A stretch of 64,000 nt of DNA from Pelagovum pacificum. Its GTDB lineage: Bacteria > Pseudomonadota > Alphaproteobacteria > Rhodobacterales > Rhodobacteraceae. The notes below the pieces were generated by a model. That model was not told the DNA's origin. It saw only the letters and a program-made list of their open reading frames with translations, and did no database searches. The DNA is taken from contig NZ_CP065915.1 of the NCBI RefSeq assembly GCF_016134045.1, positions 1,550,001 to 1,614,000 of the forward strand, in the 5' to 3' direction. Within the stretch, counting starts at the first letter, position 1. Every line of letters begins with the position of its first letter. Shown piece by piece: positions 28,987 to 38,386 of this stretch. The position numbers and the translations under genes are program-made.

Positions 28987-30303
28987 ATGACACGTATCTG
29001 CCTCGTCGGGGCGGGCAGCACCGTCTTTGCCCAGAACATCCTGGGCGATGTGCTCAGCAATCCCGAGTTGCAACATGCCGAGATCGCGCTGCACGACATC
29101 GACGGCGAGCGGCTGAAGACATCGGGCATCGTTGCGCGACGCATCGGCGAGACGCTCGGCATCCGCGATCTGAAAGTGGAAGAGCACCTCGAGCGGCGAC
29201 CGGCGCTGAAGGGCGCCGATTTCGTGATCCTGATGATGCAGGTCGGCGGCTACAAGCCCGCCACCGTGACCGATTTCGAGGTGCCGGCGAAGTACGGCCT
29301 CGGCCAGACGATCGGCGACACGCTCGGCATCGGCGGGATCATGCGTGGCCTGCGGACCATCCCGGTGCTCTTCGACATATGCCGCGACATGGAGGAGCTC
29401 TGCCCCGACGCCATCATGCTGCAGTACGTGAACCCGATGGCGATGAACTGCTGGGCGATCAAGGACCAGTTCGCGGGGCTCAGGACGGTCGGGCTGTGCC
29501 ATTCGGTGCAGGAGACGGCGCACGACCTGGCCAGCGTGCTGGGCGAGGACCCGGCGACGCTGAACTACCGCTGCGGCGGGATCAACCACGTCGCTTTCTA
29601 CGACCGGTTCGAGAAAGTGTTCCCCGACGGCTCGCGCGAGGATCTCTACCCGCGTCTGAAGCAGATCGCGCAGGAACGGACCTATCCCGAGTATGACGAG
29701 GTGCGCTTCGACATGCTCCGCCGCGTCGGCCATTTCGTGACCGAAAGCTCGATGCATTTCTCCGAATACAGCGCCTGGTATCTGAAGGCGACGCAGCCCG
29801 AGAATGTCGAGAAGAACAAGCTGAGGATCGGCGAATATCTCTACCGCTGCGAGGACCAGATCGAGGAGTGGCACGAGCTGCGCCGAGAGCTCGAGGGCGA
29901 TGCGCCCCTCGAGGTCGAGAAGTCCAACGAATATGCCGCCGGGATCATCCAGGGCGTCGTGACCGGCGCCCCGCAGCAGATCTATGGCAATGTCCCCAAT
30001 GACGGGCTGATCGCGAACCTTCCCGATGATTGCATCGTGGAAGTGCCCTGCATGGTCGACCGCAACGGCGTGCAGCCGACCAAGCTCGGCGCGATCCCCT
30101 CGCACCTCGCCTCGATCATGGGGCTGTCGATCGCGGTGCAGCGGGAAGTGGTAAATGCGGCGGTGACCGGCAAACGAGAGCATATCTACCACGCCGCGAT
30201 GCTCGACCCGCACACGGCCGGGGAGCTGAACCTCGACCAGATCTGGCACCTTGTCGACGACCTGATCGAGGCACACGGCAACTGGCTGCCGGCCTATCAC
30301 TGA
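28987..30303 (+). CDS. melA: Glycoside hydrolase family 4, probable alpha-galactosidase
   Basis: 438 residues. GH4 enzymes use NAD and Mn in a redox-assisted elimination mechanism. Visible are the Rossmann loop (CLVGAGSTVFAQNILGD), VNPMAMNCWA, the metal-ligand pair at C171-H172 in GLCHSVQETAHDL, and CGGINHVAFYDRF. The CHSV form is what I associate with MelA alpha-galactosidases, whereas alpha-glucosidases usually have CHE or CHG. Cytoplasmic; last gene of the sugar operon. Substrate preference is inferred. Confidence 0.88.
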   Translation: MTRICLVGAGSTVFAQNILGDVLSNPELQHAEIALHDIDGERLKTSGIVARRIGETLGIRDLKVEEHLERRPALKGADFVILMMQVGGYKPATVTDFEVPAKYGLGQTIGDTLGIGGIMRGLRTIPVLFDICRDMEELCPDAIMLQYVNPMAMNCWAIKDQFAGLRTVGLCHSVQETAHDLASVLGEDPATLNYRCGGINHVAFYDRFEKVFPDGSREDLYPRLKQIAQERTYPEYDEVRFDMLRRVGHFVTESSMHFSEYSAWYLKATQPENVEKNKLRIGEYLYRCEDQIEEWHELRRELEGDAPLEVEKSNEYAAGIIQGVVTGAPQQIYGNVPNDGLIANLPDDCIVEVPCMVDRNGVQPTKLGAIPSHLASIMGLSIAVQREVVNAAVTGKREHIYHAAMLDPHTAGELNLDQIWHLVDDLIEAHGNWLPAYH

Positions 30304-30365
30304 CGCGGCCTGATCCGGCGGAGCGGCTGCGCCGCGCTCGGGGAGCCCTGCCATGCGGTCGGGCG

Positions 30366-30428
30366 GTCGGGGGCTCTGCCCCCGCCGCCTGCGGCGGCTC
30401 CCCTGGAATATTTGCAGGCCCGAAGAAC
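30366..30428 (+). repeat. Dispersed intergenic repeat, copy D (divergent)
   Basis: GGGGGC-tct-GCCCCC and CCGCCGC-ct-GCGGCGG hairpins precede GGAATATTTGCAGGCCCGAA. The order of parts equals copies B and C read on their own strand, but the core is a variant ending CCCGAAGAA instead of CCAGATGA. Located between the GH4 gene and tRNA-Thr. Confidence 0.55.
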
Positions 30429-30481
30429 GAGAGGCGCCGACCCTTGCGCGGTGACGTCTGTCGTCGTATCTGGCGGCGAGT

Positions 30482-30557
30482 GCCCCTATAGCTCAGCTGG
30501 TAGAGCAACTGATTTGTAATCAGTGGGTCGGGAGTTCGAGTCTCTCTGGGGGCACCA
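30482..30557 (+). tRNA. tRNA-Thr (anticodon UGU)
   Basis: 76 bases with encoded CCA. Acceptor stem GCCCCTA pairs with TGGGGGC; D arm TAGCTCAGCTGGTAGAGC; anticodon stem ACTGA/TCAGT with loop TTTGTAA (TGT); T arm GGGAGTTCGAGTCTCTC. The three-base discriminator context is A-CCA. Reads ACA codons and, by wobble, others of the Thr box. Confidence 0.97.
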
Positions 30558-30897
30558 TCATTCGATAGCAGGTTGCAGTTGAACTCGGCGGTCCCGGTTG
30601 ACCTCGTCGATGCATATCGACCGGAAATACCGGCATGTTTGAGGCGGTCCGACATAATGTCGCGGGACCTGCGCTGGTTCGGTTTCTGCGGGATCGCCGA
30701 TGGGCCCTGGGGTGCGGGGCCAGGTTGTGGCCACGACGATTGGAAACCGAAAGCGGCGTTTTCCCGTACATCTCCCAGTCCTCCGCGTCGGCAGACTGTG
30801 AAGGATGCGGTTGCCTAGCGGTGCCAATCACCTGACAGCTCGCACAGCGGGGAATATCTGCGCCGAACATCGTCGTGCTATCGCCAATCTATCCAGA
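30558..30897. other. Intergenic stretch after tRNA-Thr with no defensible gene
   Basis: 340 bases. Short open frames exist on both strands but none has a ribosome site, codon preference or recognisable domain. No direct repeat of the tRNA 3' end, integrase or transposase fragment was seen. It is less GC-skewed than flanking core genes and may be part of a small insertion. Confidence 0.5.
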
Positions 30898-31548
30898 TTA
30901 CGCGAATACCATCCTGCAAGTCAGCCGACAGTGCTCGTCGACGAGCATCTGGGTATCGCTCCACGGGAAGTCCGGGCGTGCCAGCAGCAGTGAGACGAGT
31001 CCGTGCAGGGATGCCCAAAGGTTCTGACTTCGTAACAGGATCATTTCGGTGGAGAGGTCCGGGCGGTTCAGCCCGACGATCCGGACCAGATGCCCGAATG
31101 CACGGGGGCCGGGGTGATCGGTCTGGTTGAAAGTGGACATGCTCGCGTCTTCTGAGCCTCGCTCGTCGCCCGGGTGCTCCAGCATGAAGGCGATCCGATA
31201 TGCATGCGGGTTCGAGAAGCCGAACTCGAAATAACCGCGCACCGCCTTTTCAAGTTGCGCTTCGGGGCTCTCATCCTCGGCCGCAGAGATCTTTTCTTCG
31301 AGGAGCGCGAACGCTTGAGCGGCAACCTCGTCCTTTATCTGCTGCAGGGAGGTGAAGTGCGCGTATAGGGACGGCTGCGAGATACCGACGTCCTGGGCGA
31401 TATGTCGGGTCGTCACGGCATCAACCCCCATGCGGGCGAAGAGTGTGCCGGCCTTTTCTAGGATTTCCGTCCTGCGGTTGCGGCGTCTTGTTGTCTTCCT
31501 TTCGGGCGGCACGATCCGTGGTCTCTCATCGCTTGTGAACTTTGACAT
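30898..31548 (-). CDS. TetR-family repressor with a classical TetR-like recognition helix
   Basis: 216 residues. The helix-turn-helix (residues about 30-70) contains AVTTRHIAQDVGISQPSLYA. Aligned without gaps to Tn10 TetR, positions T47, R48, Q58, P59, S60, L61, Y62 and H64 correspond to T27, R28, Q38, P39, T40, L41, Y42 and H44, most of which contact tetO. The ligand domain (about 75-216) is different from TetR. It is divergent from the oxidoreductase gene, and tandem tetO-like sites lie between them, so it very likely represses both. Confidence 0.85.
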   Translation of the reverse strand: MSKFTSDERPRIVPPERKTTRRRNRRTEILEKAGTLFARMGVDAVTTRHIAQDVGISQPSLYAHFTSLQQIKDEVAAQAFALLEEKISAAEDESPEAQLEKAVRGYFEFGFSNPHAYRIAFMLEHPGDERGSEDASMSTFNQTDHPGPRAFGHLVRIVGLNRPDLSTEMILLRSQNLWASLHGLVSLLLARPDFPWSDTQMLVDEHCRLTCRMVFA

Positions 31549-31580
31549 CTAATAATCCATGTACGGCCTTGAACGCACCC

Positions 31581-31593
31581 CTATCAGCGATAG
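31581..31593. promoter_or_regulatory. tetO-like operator, site 1
   Basis: CTATC-AGC-GATAG, five-base arms around a three-base centre (31587). It lies 21 bases, two helical turns, from the centre of site 2, in the divergent region between the TetR gene and the oxidoreductase. Confidence 0.75.
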
Positions 31594-31600
31594 TTGTTTG

Positions 31601-31615
31601 CCTATCAGTGATAGG
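31601..31615. promoter_or_regulatory. tetO-like operator, site 2 (overlaps the ribosome site)
   Basis: CCTATCAGTGATAGG is a perfect 15-base palindrome and its inner 14 bases equal the core of Tn10 tetO2 (CCTATCAGTGATAG). The right arm supplies the AGGA ribosome site eight bases before the oxidoreductase ATG, so bound repressor should block that gene directly. Confidence 0.82.
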
Positions 31616-31624
31616 AAATCTGCC

Positions 31625-32743
31625 ATGTCATCCAACTACGCCGCCTGGCTCACCGTGCCACACGGTCGGCTCACCGTCTCTTCGGCCCCACTCACCCCGC
31701 CCGAACGAGGCCAGATCCGACTGAAGGCACGAGCGGTTGCGATCAACCCGATCGACCGGTTCAAGCAGAAGATGGGCAAGCCCCTTTATGGCTGGCGTGC
31801 CTATCCCATGGTTTTGGGCTTCGACCTGGCAGGAGAGGTGGAATCGGTCGGGCCGGGAGTCACGAGATTTGCGCCCGGCGACCGGGTCGTTTCGCTCGCC
31901 GTCGGCATGGAGAAGTCCCGTAACCGCGATGCCGAAGCCGCCTTTCAGCTTTTCACCAACGTGAGGGCCGACCTGTCTGCGCCGATCCCGGATCACATGA
32001 GTTTCGAGGAAGCGGCTGTGCTTCCGTTGGCGTTGTCAACGGCCGCTTGCGGTCTCTTCGGCGCAGACCAGCTCAATCTCCCTCGACCCGGTGGAGCCAT
32101 GACGGATCAAGGACGGACGGTACTGGTATGGGGCGGCTCGACCAGCGTGGGCTGCTGCGCGATCCAGCTGGCCAAGGCGGCGGGATATCGGGTCGTGACT
32201 TCCGCGTCTCCGCGAAACTTCGACTATCTCGAACGGCTCGGCGCGGATGTCGTGCTCGACTATGCCGGCCCGGATGCCGCGCGTCGCGTCGCGCAGGCTC
32301 TCGCGGGACATAGCGTTGCCGGGGCGATCGCGATGGGCGAGGGCTCCTCCAGGGCCTGCATCGACGTGCTTGGTACAAGTGAGGGCACGCGCAAGGTCGC
32401 GATGGCGACCTTTCCGGTCGATCTCGATGCTCTGCCGGACGCGCCGGGACCCTGGACGTTGGTAACTCAGATGCTGCCACGCATGATGACTGGAATGTTC
32501 GGTCTCTGGGTCACGGCAAAGCGGCGGGGCGTGGCGCACTCGACGATATGGGGCACGTCGCTGATGGAGACCGACCTCGGCCCTGCGATTTTCGAGAATT
32601 TCCTGCCGCAGGCCCTGGCCTCTGGGCAGATCATGCCCGCACCGCCGCCGTTGGTTGTCGGCGATGGTCTCGAGGCCATCCAGTCAGCATTCGATAGGCA
32701 GCGCCAAGGAGTATCAGCCAGGAAGGTCGTTGTGACGCTCTAA
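31625..32743 (+). CDS. Medium-chain dehydrogenase/reductase (quinone-oxidoreductase/CipB-like)
   Basis: 372 residues from ATG 31625; an ATG at 31559 is rejected because it would place both operators inside the gene. N-terminal GroES-like domain (AVAINPIDRFKQKMG, GFDLAGEVESVGPGVTRFAPGDRV) and a Rossmann NADPH domain (VLVWGGSTSVGCCAIQLAKAAGY). The four-Cys structural zinc cluster of true alcohol dehydrogenases is missing, so it is probably a zinc-free NADPH-dependent reductase. Control by the divergent TetR suggests a response to an electrophile, quinone or antibiotic-like inducer. Confidence 0.82.
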   Translation: MSSNYAAWLTVPHGRLTVSSAPLTPPERGQIRLKARAVAINPIDRFKQKMGKPLYGWRAYPMVLGFDLAGEVESVGPGVTRFAPGDRVVSLAVGMEKSRNRDAEAAFQLFTNVRADLSAPIPDHMSFEEAAVLPLALSTAACGLFGADQLNLPRPGGAMTDQGRTVLVWGGSTSVGCCAIQLAKAAGYRVVTSASPRNFDYLERLGADVVLDYAGPDAARRVAQALAGHSVAGAIAMGEGSSRACIDVLGTSEGTRKVAMATFPVDLDALPDAPGPWTLVTQMLPRMMTGMFGLWVTAKRRGVAHSTIWGTSLMETDLGPAIFENFLPQALASGQIMPAPPPLVVGDGLEAIQSAFDRQRQGVSARKVVVTL

Positions 32744-32784
32744 GCTGCGGACCCACCGTCGCGATGGATCAGGGATGGAAGGCA

Positions 32785-32814
32785 CCGCACGCCGTGTCAG
32801 TAGACGGCGTGCGG
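32785..32814 (+). terminator. Strong hairpin after the oxidoreductase gene
   Basis: CCGCACGCCGT pairs perfectly over 11 bases with ACGGCGTGCGG across an eight-base loop, 42 bases after the stop. No T-run follows, so it is a probable but non-canonical transcript end. Confidence 0.5.
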
Positions 32815-33372
32815 CATGTATCAGCGTGGGTCAGGGGGCGGGTCGAAACCGCCGAGTTGAAATTCGAGCGTCGTCGGGATGCCCGGCCCCGACAAAGGCA
32901 GCGCGTGGCCTTCGCCGATCAGAGCGCGCGCCAGGACAGCGGCGCCGGTGTCGGTATGGCGTCGCCGGCGAAAGGCGCACGAGGCACAAAGTCGAGACCT
33001 GGCTCGGGCAACTCCCGGATCATGCCCGGCAAGTTCGGTCGCAGGGTATCCGCCATCGACATCGCTTTCGAGTCCTCGGGCTCGGCACGGACCAGCGCAT
33101 TCGGACGCGCCCCATGATCAGGCATGCCGGAGGCGGTTTCGTCACATATCGCGGTGCGCGCGACGACTGAGTGACGCTGACGAGTTGATGCAATGCGTAA
33201 GGTCGCGGCGACTGCCCGGTCGAAGGAACCAAGACGGATGCTCGGTCGAAACTGGAATGGGATCGCTGCAGCCGACACACGGTAAGATCGCTGCGAGCGG
33301 TCTGGCGCTTTGCTGTGGTTTCATTGATCGACTAGCAAAGTCACATGCCCCTCCGAAGGCACGATCTACCTG
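32815..33372. other. Intergenic stretch with a possible decayed minus-strand gene
   Basis: 558 bases without a defensible intact gene. On the minus strand, one frame reads MADTLRPNLPGMIRELP and PRAPFAGDAIPTPAPLSW before a stop at 32919. A second frame across that stop continues ALIGEGHALPLSGPGIPTT and LEFQLGGFDPPPDPR, ending near 32845. The protein-like texture in two abutting frames suggests a frameshifted remnant, but I recognise no family. The 33300-33372 end shows nothing. Confidence 0.3.
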
Positions 33373-34926
33373 TCAGCGCTGCCGCCGGTCCGCCATCCAG
33401 CTGTCGAGCGTCGCGATCTGATCCGCGCTCATCCGCAGGCCGAGCTTGCTGCGCCGCCAGACCACGTCTTCGGCCGTGCGGGCCCATTCCCTGTCCATCA
33501 GCCACGCGACTTCACGCCCCGTGAGTGTCGCGCCGAAGTCGGGGCCGGGGTCATCTGACGAGGTCAGCATCTTCTCGGCATCCGTGCCGTAGGCCCGGAC
33601 CAGCCGGCGCGTGGCGTAGGGCGTCAGCTCGGGGTGATCTGCGGCGAGGCGGTCGGTCAGGGCTTTCACGCCGCTCACATCGAAGTCGCCGCCGGGCAGG
33701 GGGACACCCGCCGTCCAGTCGCCCTTCGCGACGGTGAGGTGCTTTCCGATCTCGCGCATCGCGCTCTCGGCGAGGCGTCGGTACGTCGTGATCTTGCCGC
33801 CGAAGATGTTCAGCATCGGCGCCCCGGTCGAGGTGTCGACCTTCAGCACGTAATCCCGCGTCGCCGCGGTCGCCGACCGTGCGCCGTCGTCGTAGAGGGG
33901 CCGCACGCCGGAGTAGGTCCAGACGATGTCGTCCTCGCTGATGTCGCCCTTCAGGTAATGGTTCACGAAGTCGATCATGTAGCGCCGCTCATCGGGCGTG
34001 CAGACCGGCTTCTCCGACGGGTCGTGATGTTCCTGGTCGGTGGTGCCGATCAGGGTGAAGTCCTCCTCGTAGGGGATGGCGAACATGATCCGCCCGTCCT
34101 CGCCCTGGAAGAAGTAGCACTTGTCGTGGTCGAACAGCCGCTTGGTGACGATGTGGCTGCCGCGCACGAGGCGCACGCCCTCGCGGGCGTTGCTGCGTAC
34201 GCGGTTGTGGAGGATGTCGCCGACCCACGGACCGCCGGCGTTGACCAGCATCTTCGCCCGGACTTCGCGGGTGGTGCCGTCCTCGTCCTCGAGCGTCACC
34301 CGCCAGTGGTCGTCCTCGCGTTCGGCCGAGGTCACCTTGGTGCGGACCATGATCGTTGCGCCGCGCGCTTCGGCATCGCGGGCGTTCAGCACGACCAGGC
34401 GGGAATCCTCGACCCAGCAGTCGGAATATTCATAGGCCTTCTCGAACCGGTCTTCGAGCGGGGCGCCCTCGGGCGCGGTGCGCAGATCGAGGGTCGAGGT
34501 CGGCGGCAGGATTTTCCGCCCGCCGAGCGTATCGTAGAGGAATAGCCCCAGCCGGATCAGGAGGGCAGGGCGGCGACCTTTCATCCACGGCATGACGGTG
34601 TTCAGAATGCGCGAGGTCGGCGTCGACCCTTCGAAGCGCATGTCCTTGTGATAGGGCAGCACGAAGCGCATCGGCCACGAGATGTGAGGCATCGCGCGCA
34701 ACAGCGTCTCGCGCTCGATCAGCGCCTCGCGGACCAGGCGCACCTCGAAATATTCGAGGTAGCGCAGGCCGCCGTGGAACAGCTTGGTCGAGGCGGAGGA
34801 GGTCGCGGAGGCGAGGTCGCCCATCTCGGCGAGTCCGACGGAGAGCCCCCGGCCAGCCGCGTCCCGTGCGATGCCGCAGCCGTTGATGCCGCCGCCGATG
34901 ACGAAAAGATCGTAGCTGTCGCTCAT
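33373..34926 (-). CDS. glpD: Aerobic glycerol-3-phosphate dehydrogenase
   Basis: 517 residues from ATG 34926 with CAGGAGGACC upstream. FAD-binding GGGINGCG at residues 11-18; conserved TKLFHGGLRYLEYFEVRLV, NAGGPWVGDI, and GVRPLYDDG. Oxidises glycerol 3-phosphate to dihydroxyacetone phosphate at the membrane, feeding electrons to quinone. Divergent from a DeoR/GlpR-type regulator that probably represses it. Confidence 0.96.
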   Translation of the reverse strand: MSDSYDLFVIGGGINGCGIARDAAGRGLSVGLAEMGDLASATSSASTKLFHGGLRYLEYFEVRLVREALIERETLLRAMPHISWPMRFVLPYHKDMRFEGSTPTSRILNTVMPWMKGRRPALLIRLGLFLYDTLGGRKILPPTSTLDLRTAPEGAPLEDRFEKAYEYSDCWVEDSRLVVLNARDAEARGATIMVRTKVTSAEREDDHWRVTLEDEDGTTREVRAKMLVNAGGPWVGDILHNRVRSNAREGVRLVRGSHIVTKRLFDHDKCYFFQGEDGRIMFAIPYEEDFTLIGTTDQEHHDPSEKPVCTPDERRYMIDFVNHYLKGDISEDDIVWTYSGVRPLYDDGARSATAATRDYVLKVDTSTGAPMLNIFGGKITTYRRLAESAMREIGKHLTVAKGDWTAGVPLPGGDFDVSGVKALTDRLAADHPELTPYATRRLVRAYGTDAEKMLTSSDDPGPDFGATLTGREVAWLMDREWARTAEDVVWRRSKLGLRMSADQIATLDSWMADRRQR

Positions 34927-34990
34927 GGCCGGTCCTCCTGAGACGTGGTTGCCATGGCTGATACCAGCCCGGCGCAGATTCGAAAGTCAA

Positions 34991-35016
34991 ATCGAACATA
35001 AACGAACGAATGTGAA
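34991..35016. promoter_or_regulatory. Candidate GlpR operator in the glpD-glpR gap
   Basis: An AT-rich patch containing repeated CGAAC/ACGAA units (ATCGAACATAAACGAACGAA) and ACAT/ATGT arms lies between the two starts; TTGACT-like hexamers flank it on both strands (34985-34990 minus; 35022-35027 plus). Consistent with a DeoR-family operator that covers both promoters. Confidence 0.45.
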
Positions 35017-35070
35017 AGCGCTTGACTTGTCGCGGATGCGTGGCCTCTTTGGCCGCAACGGAGATCGCCC

Positions 35071-35862
35071 ATGACCCAGACCTTTCGCCATCCCGAGATC
35101 CTCGACATCGCGCGCCGCGACGGGCGGGTGACGGTAGAGGGTTTGGCGGAGCATTTCGGCGTCACGCACCAGACGATCCGGCGCGACCTCACCGACCTCG
35201 CGGATGCCGGACGGCTCGACCGGGTGCATGGCGGCGCGATCCTGCCGTCGCGGACGAGAAACCTCGGCTACGAGGATCGCAAGGCGCTGAACGCCGGCGC
35301 GAAGGGCGACATCGCGCGCGCCTGCGCAGCGCGGATCCCCGACGGGTCGTCCATCTTCCTCAACATCGGCACCAGCACCGAGGCCGTCGCGGCGGCGCTT
35401 TACGACCACCGCGACCTGCTGGTGGTGACCAACAACATGAACGTCGCCAACATCCTCGCAACCAACGACGGTTGCCGCGTCGTGGTCACGGGGGGCGAGT
35501 TGCGCCTGTCGGATGGCGGCCTGATCGGCGATCTCGCGGTGTCGACGATCCGGCAGTTCCGCTTCGACATCGCGGTGATCGGCTGCTCCGCACTGGACGC
35601 GGGCGGTGACGTGCTCGACTTCGACCTGCAGGAAATCGGCGTGAGCCAGGCGATCCTGCGGCAATCGCACACCAGCTTTCTCGTGGCCGACGGGTCCAAG
35701 TTCAGCCGGCGCGCGCCGGCCCGGATCACCGGTCTGTCGGAGATCGACCTGTTCCTGACGGATCAGCCGTTGCCCGGGGACCTTCTGCGGCGCTGCGGGG
35801 AGTGGGGGACGGAGGTGCAGCTTTGCCCGCCGTCAACTGCGGTCAGCGCCGGAACAGAATGA
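35071..35862 (+). CDS. glpR: DeoR-family regulator, probable glycerol-3-phosphate repressor
   Basis: 263 residues. N-terminal DeoR winged helix (ILDIARRDGRVTVEGLAEHF, TIRRDLTDLADAGRLDRVHGGA) and a C-terminal DeoRC sugar-phosphate sensor (IFLNIGTSTEAVAAAL, NNMNVANIL, VTGGELR). Divergent from glpD, which is the standard GlpR arrangement. Its 3' end overlaps the convergent DoxX gene by 20 bases. Confidence 0.88.
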   Translation: MTQTFRHPEILDIARRDGRVTVEGLAEHFGVTHQTIRRDLTDLADAGRLDRVHGGAILPSRTRNLGYEDRKALNAGAKGDIARACAARIPDGSSIFLNIGTSTEAVAAALYDHRDLLVVTNNMNVANILATNDGCRVVVTGGELRLSDGGLIGDLAVSTIRQFRFDIAVIGCSALDAGGDVLDFDLQEIGVSQAILRQSHTSFLVADGSKFSRRAPARITGLSEIDLFLTDQPLPGDLLRRCGEWGTEVQLCPPSTAVSAGTE

Positions 35863-36211
35863 ACCGGCCCGGGCCCTGCGCGGCGAGGATCAGCAGCCCT
35901 CCGGCGATGGCCCAGTTCTTGACGACGATCGTCACCTGCCACGGGTCCGCGCGCAGCTGCCAGTGGAACCAGCTCGTGAAGATGCAGTACCCCGCGAGCA
36001 GCAGCGCCCACGCCGTCACGCGCGGGCCGAGAACGAGGCAGACGGCAGCGGCGAGGTTGAACAGCGCGACGGGCCAGACGAGCCAGCCGGGCAGCCCGAG
36101 CGAGGCGATCATCTCTTCCACCGGGCCGGGGTCTCCGACTTTCTGGAGCGCGCCTCCGAGGAAGAGCAGGGCGATCAGCACGCGGCCGGCGAGGTTCATC
36201 ATGTCACGCAT
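35843..36211 (-). CDS. DoxX-family membrane protein
   Basis: 122 residues from ATG 36211 (a TTG farther upstream is unlikely). Four transmembrane helices with the DoxX pattern RVLIALLFLGGALQKVGDP and NLAAAVCLVLGPRVTAW. Family members are small quinone-reactive or redox-associated membrane proteins; the role here is unknown. It overlaps the end of glpR. Confidence 0.8.
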   Translation of the reverse strand: MRDMMNLAGRVLIALLFLGGALQKVGDPGPVEEMIASLGLPGWLVWPVALFNLAAAVCLVLGPRVTAWALLLAGYCIFTSWFHWQLRADPWQVTIVVKNWAIAGGLLILAAQGPGRFILFRR

Positions 36212-36291
36212 GTCCGCGACCGTCGCAGAGCGCGGCGGCGCCTGCAAGGCAGGGCTTGCGCCGGACGGGGCGGCGGCATAGCTGGCGCGGC

Positions 36292-38112
<1,821 letters not shown>

Positions 38113-38386
38113 TCCCCAGGATCATCCACATGAACCGTCCGGCCTAACCGACCGGAACCGTTGGCAGACAAGGGCGCCGGGCGCGTCCTATCTGCAACGC
38201 ATTCACCCACGGGTCCCCGATTAACCTTACCCCCACTTGACCCTGAGGGCACCTCGCTCTCAGCTTGCCGCGGGATTCTTGGCCGGGGATGGGGGGACAA
38301 CCACCTCCGGAATTTGGAAGGCAACAGGCGATCGCTGCACCGGGGGGCCGGGGCCGGCGCCCCTATTTTGGTCCGAGGAGGAAGGT

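Noticed and set aside
30520..30870. Minus-strand frame overlapping tRNA-Thr, ending in PPERLELPTH
   Set aside because: A well-known type of false gene produced by reading through a tRNA; it overlaps the tRNA and lacks a ribosome site.
31559..31624. Upstream ATG as the start of the reductase gene
   Set aside because: It would place both tetO-like operators within the coding region and gives an N-terminus unlike the family; ATG 31625 has a proper ribosome site.
30482..33372. Integrative element with attachment sites at tRNA-Thr
   Set aside because: No integrase and no direct repeat of the tRNA 3' end found; only a short chance match (ATTCGATAG) near 32690.
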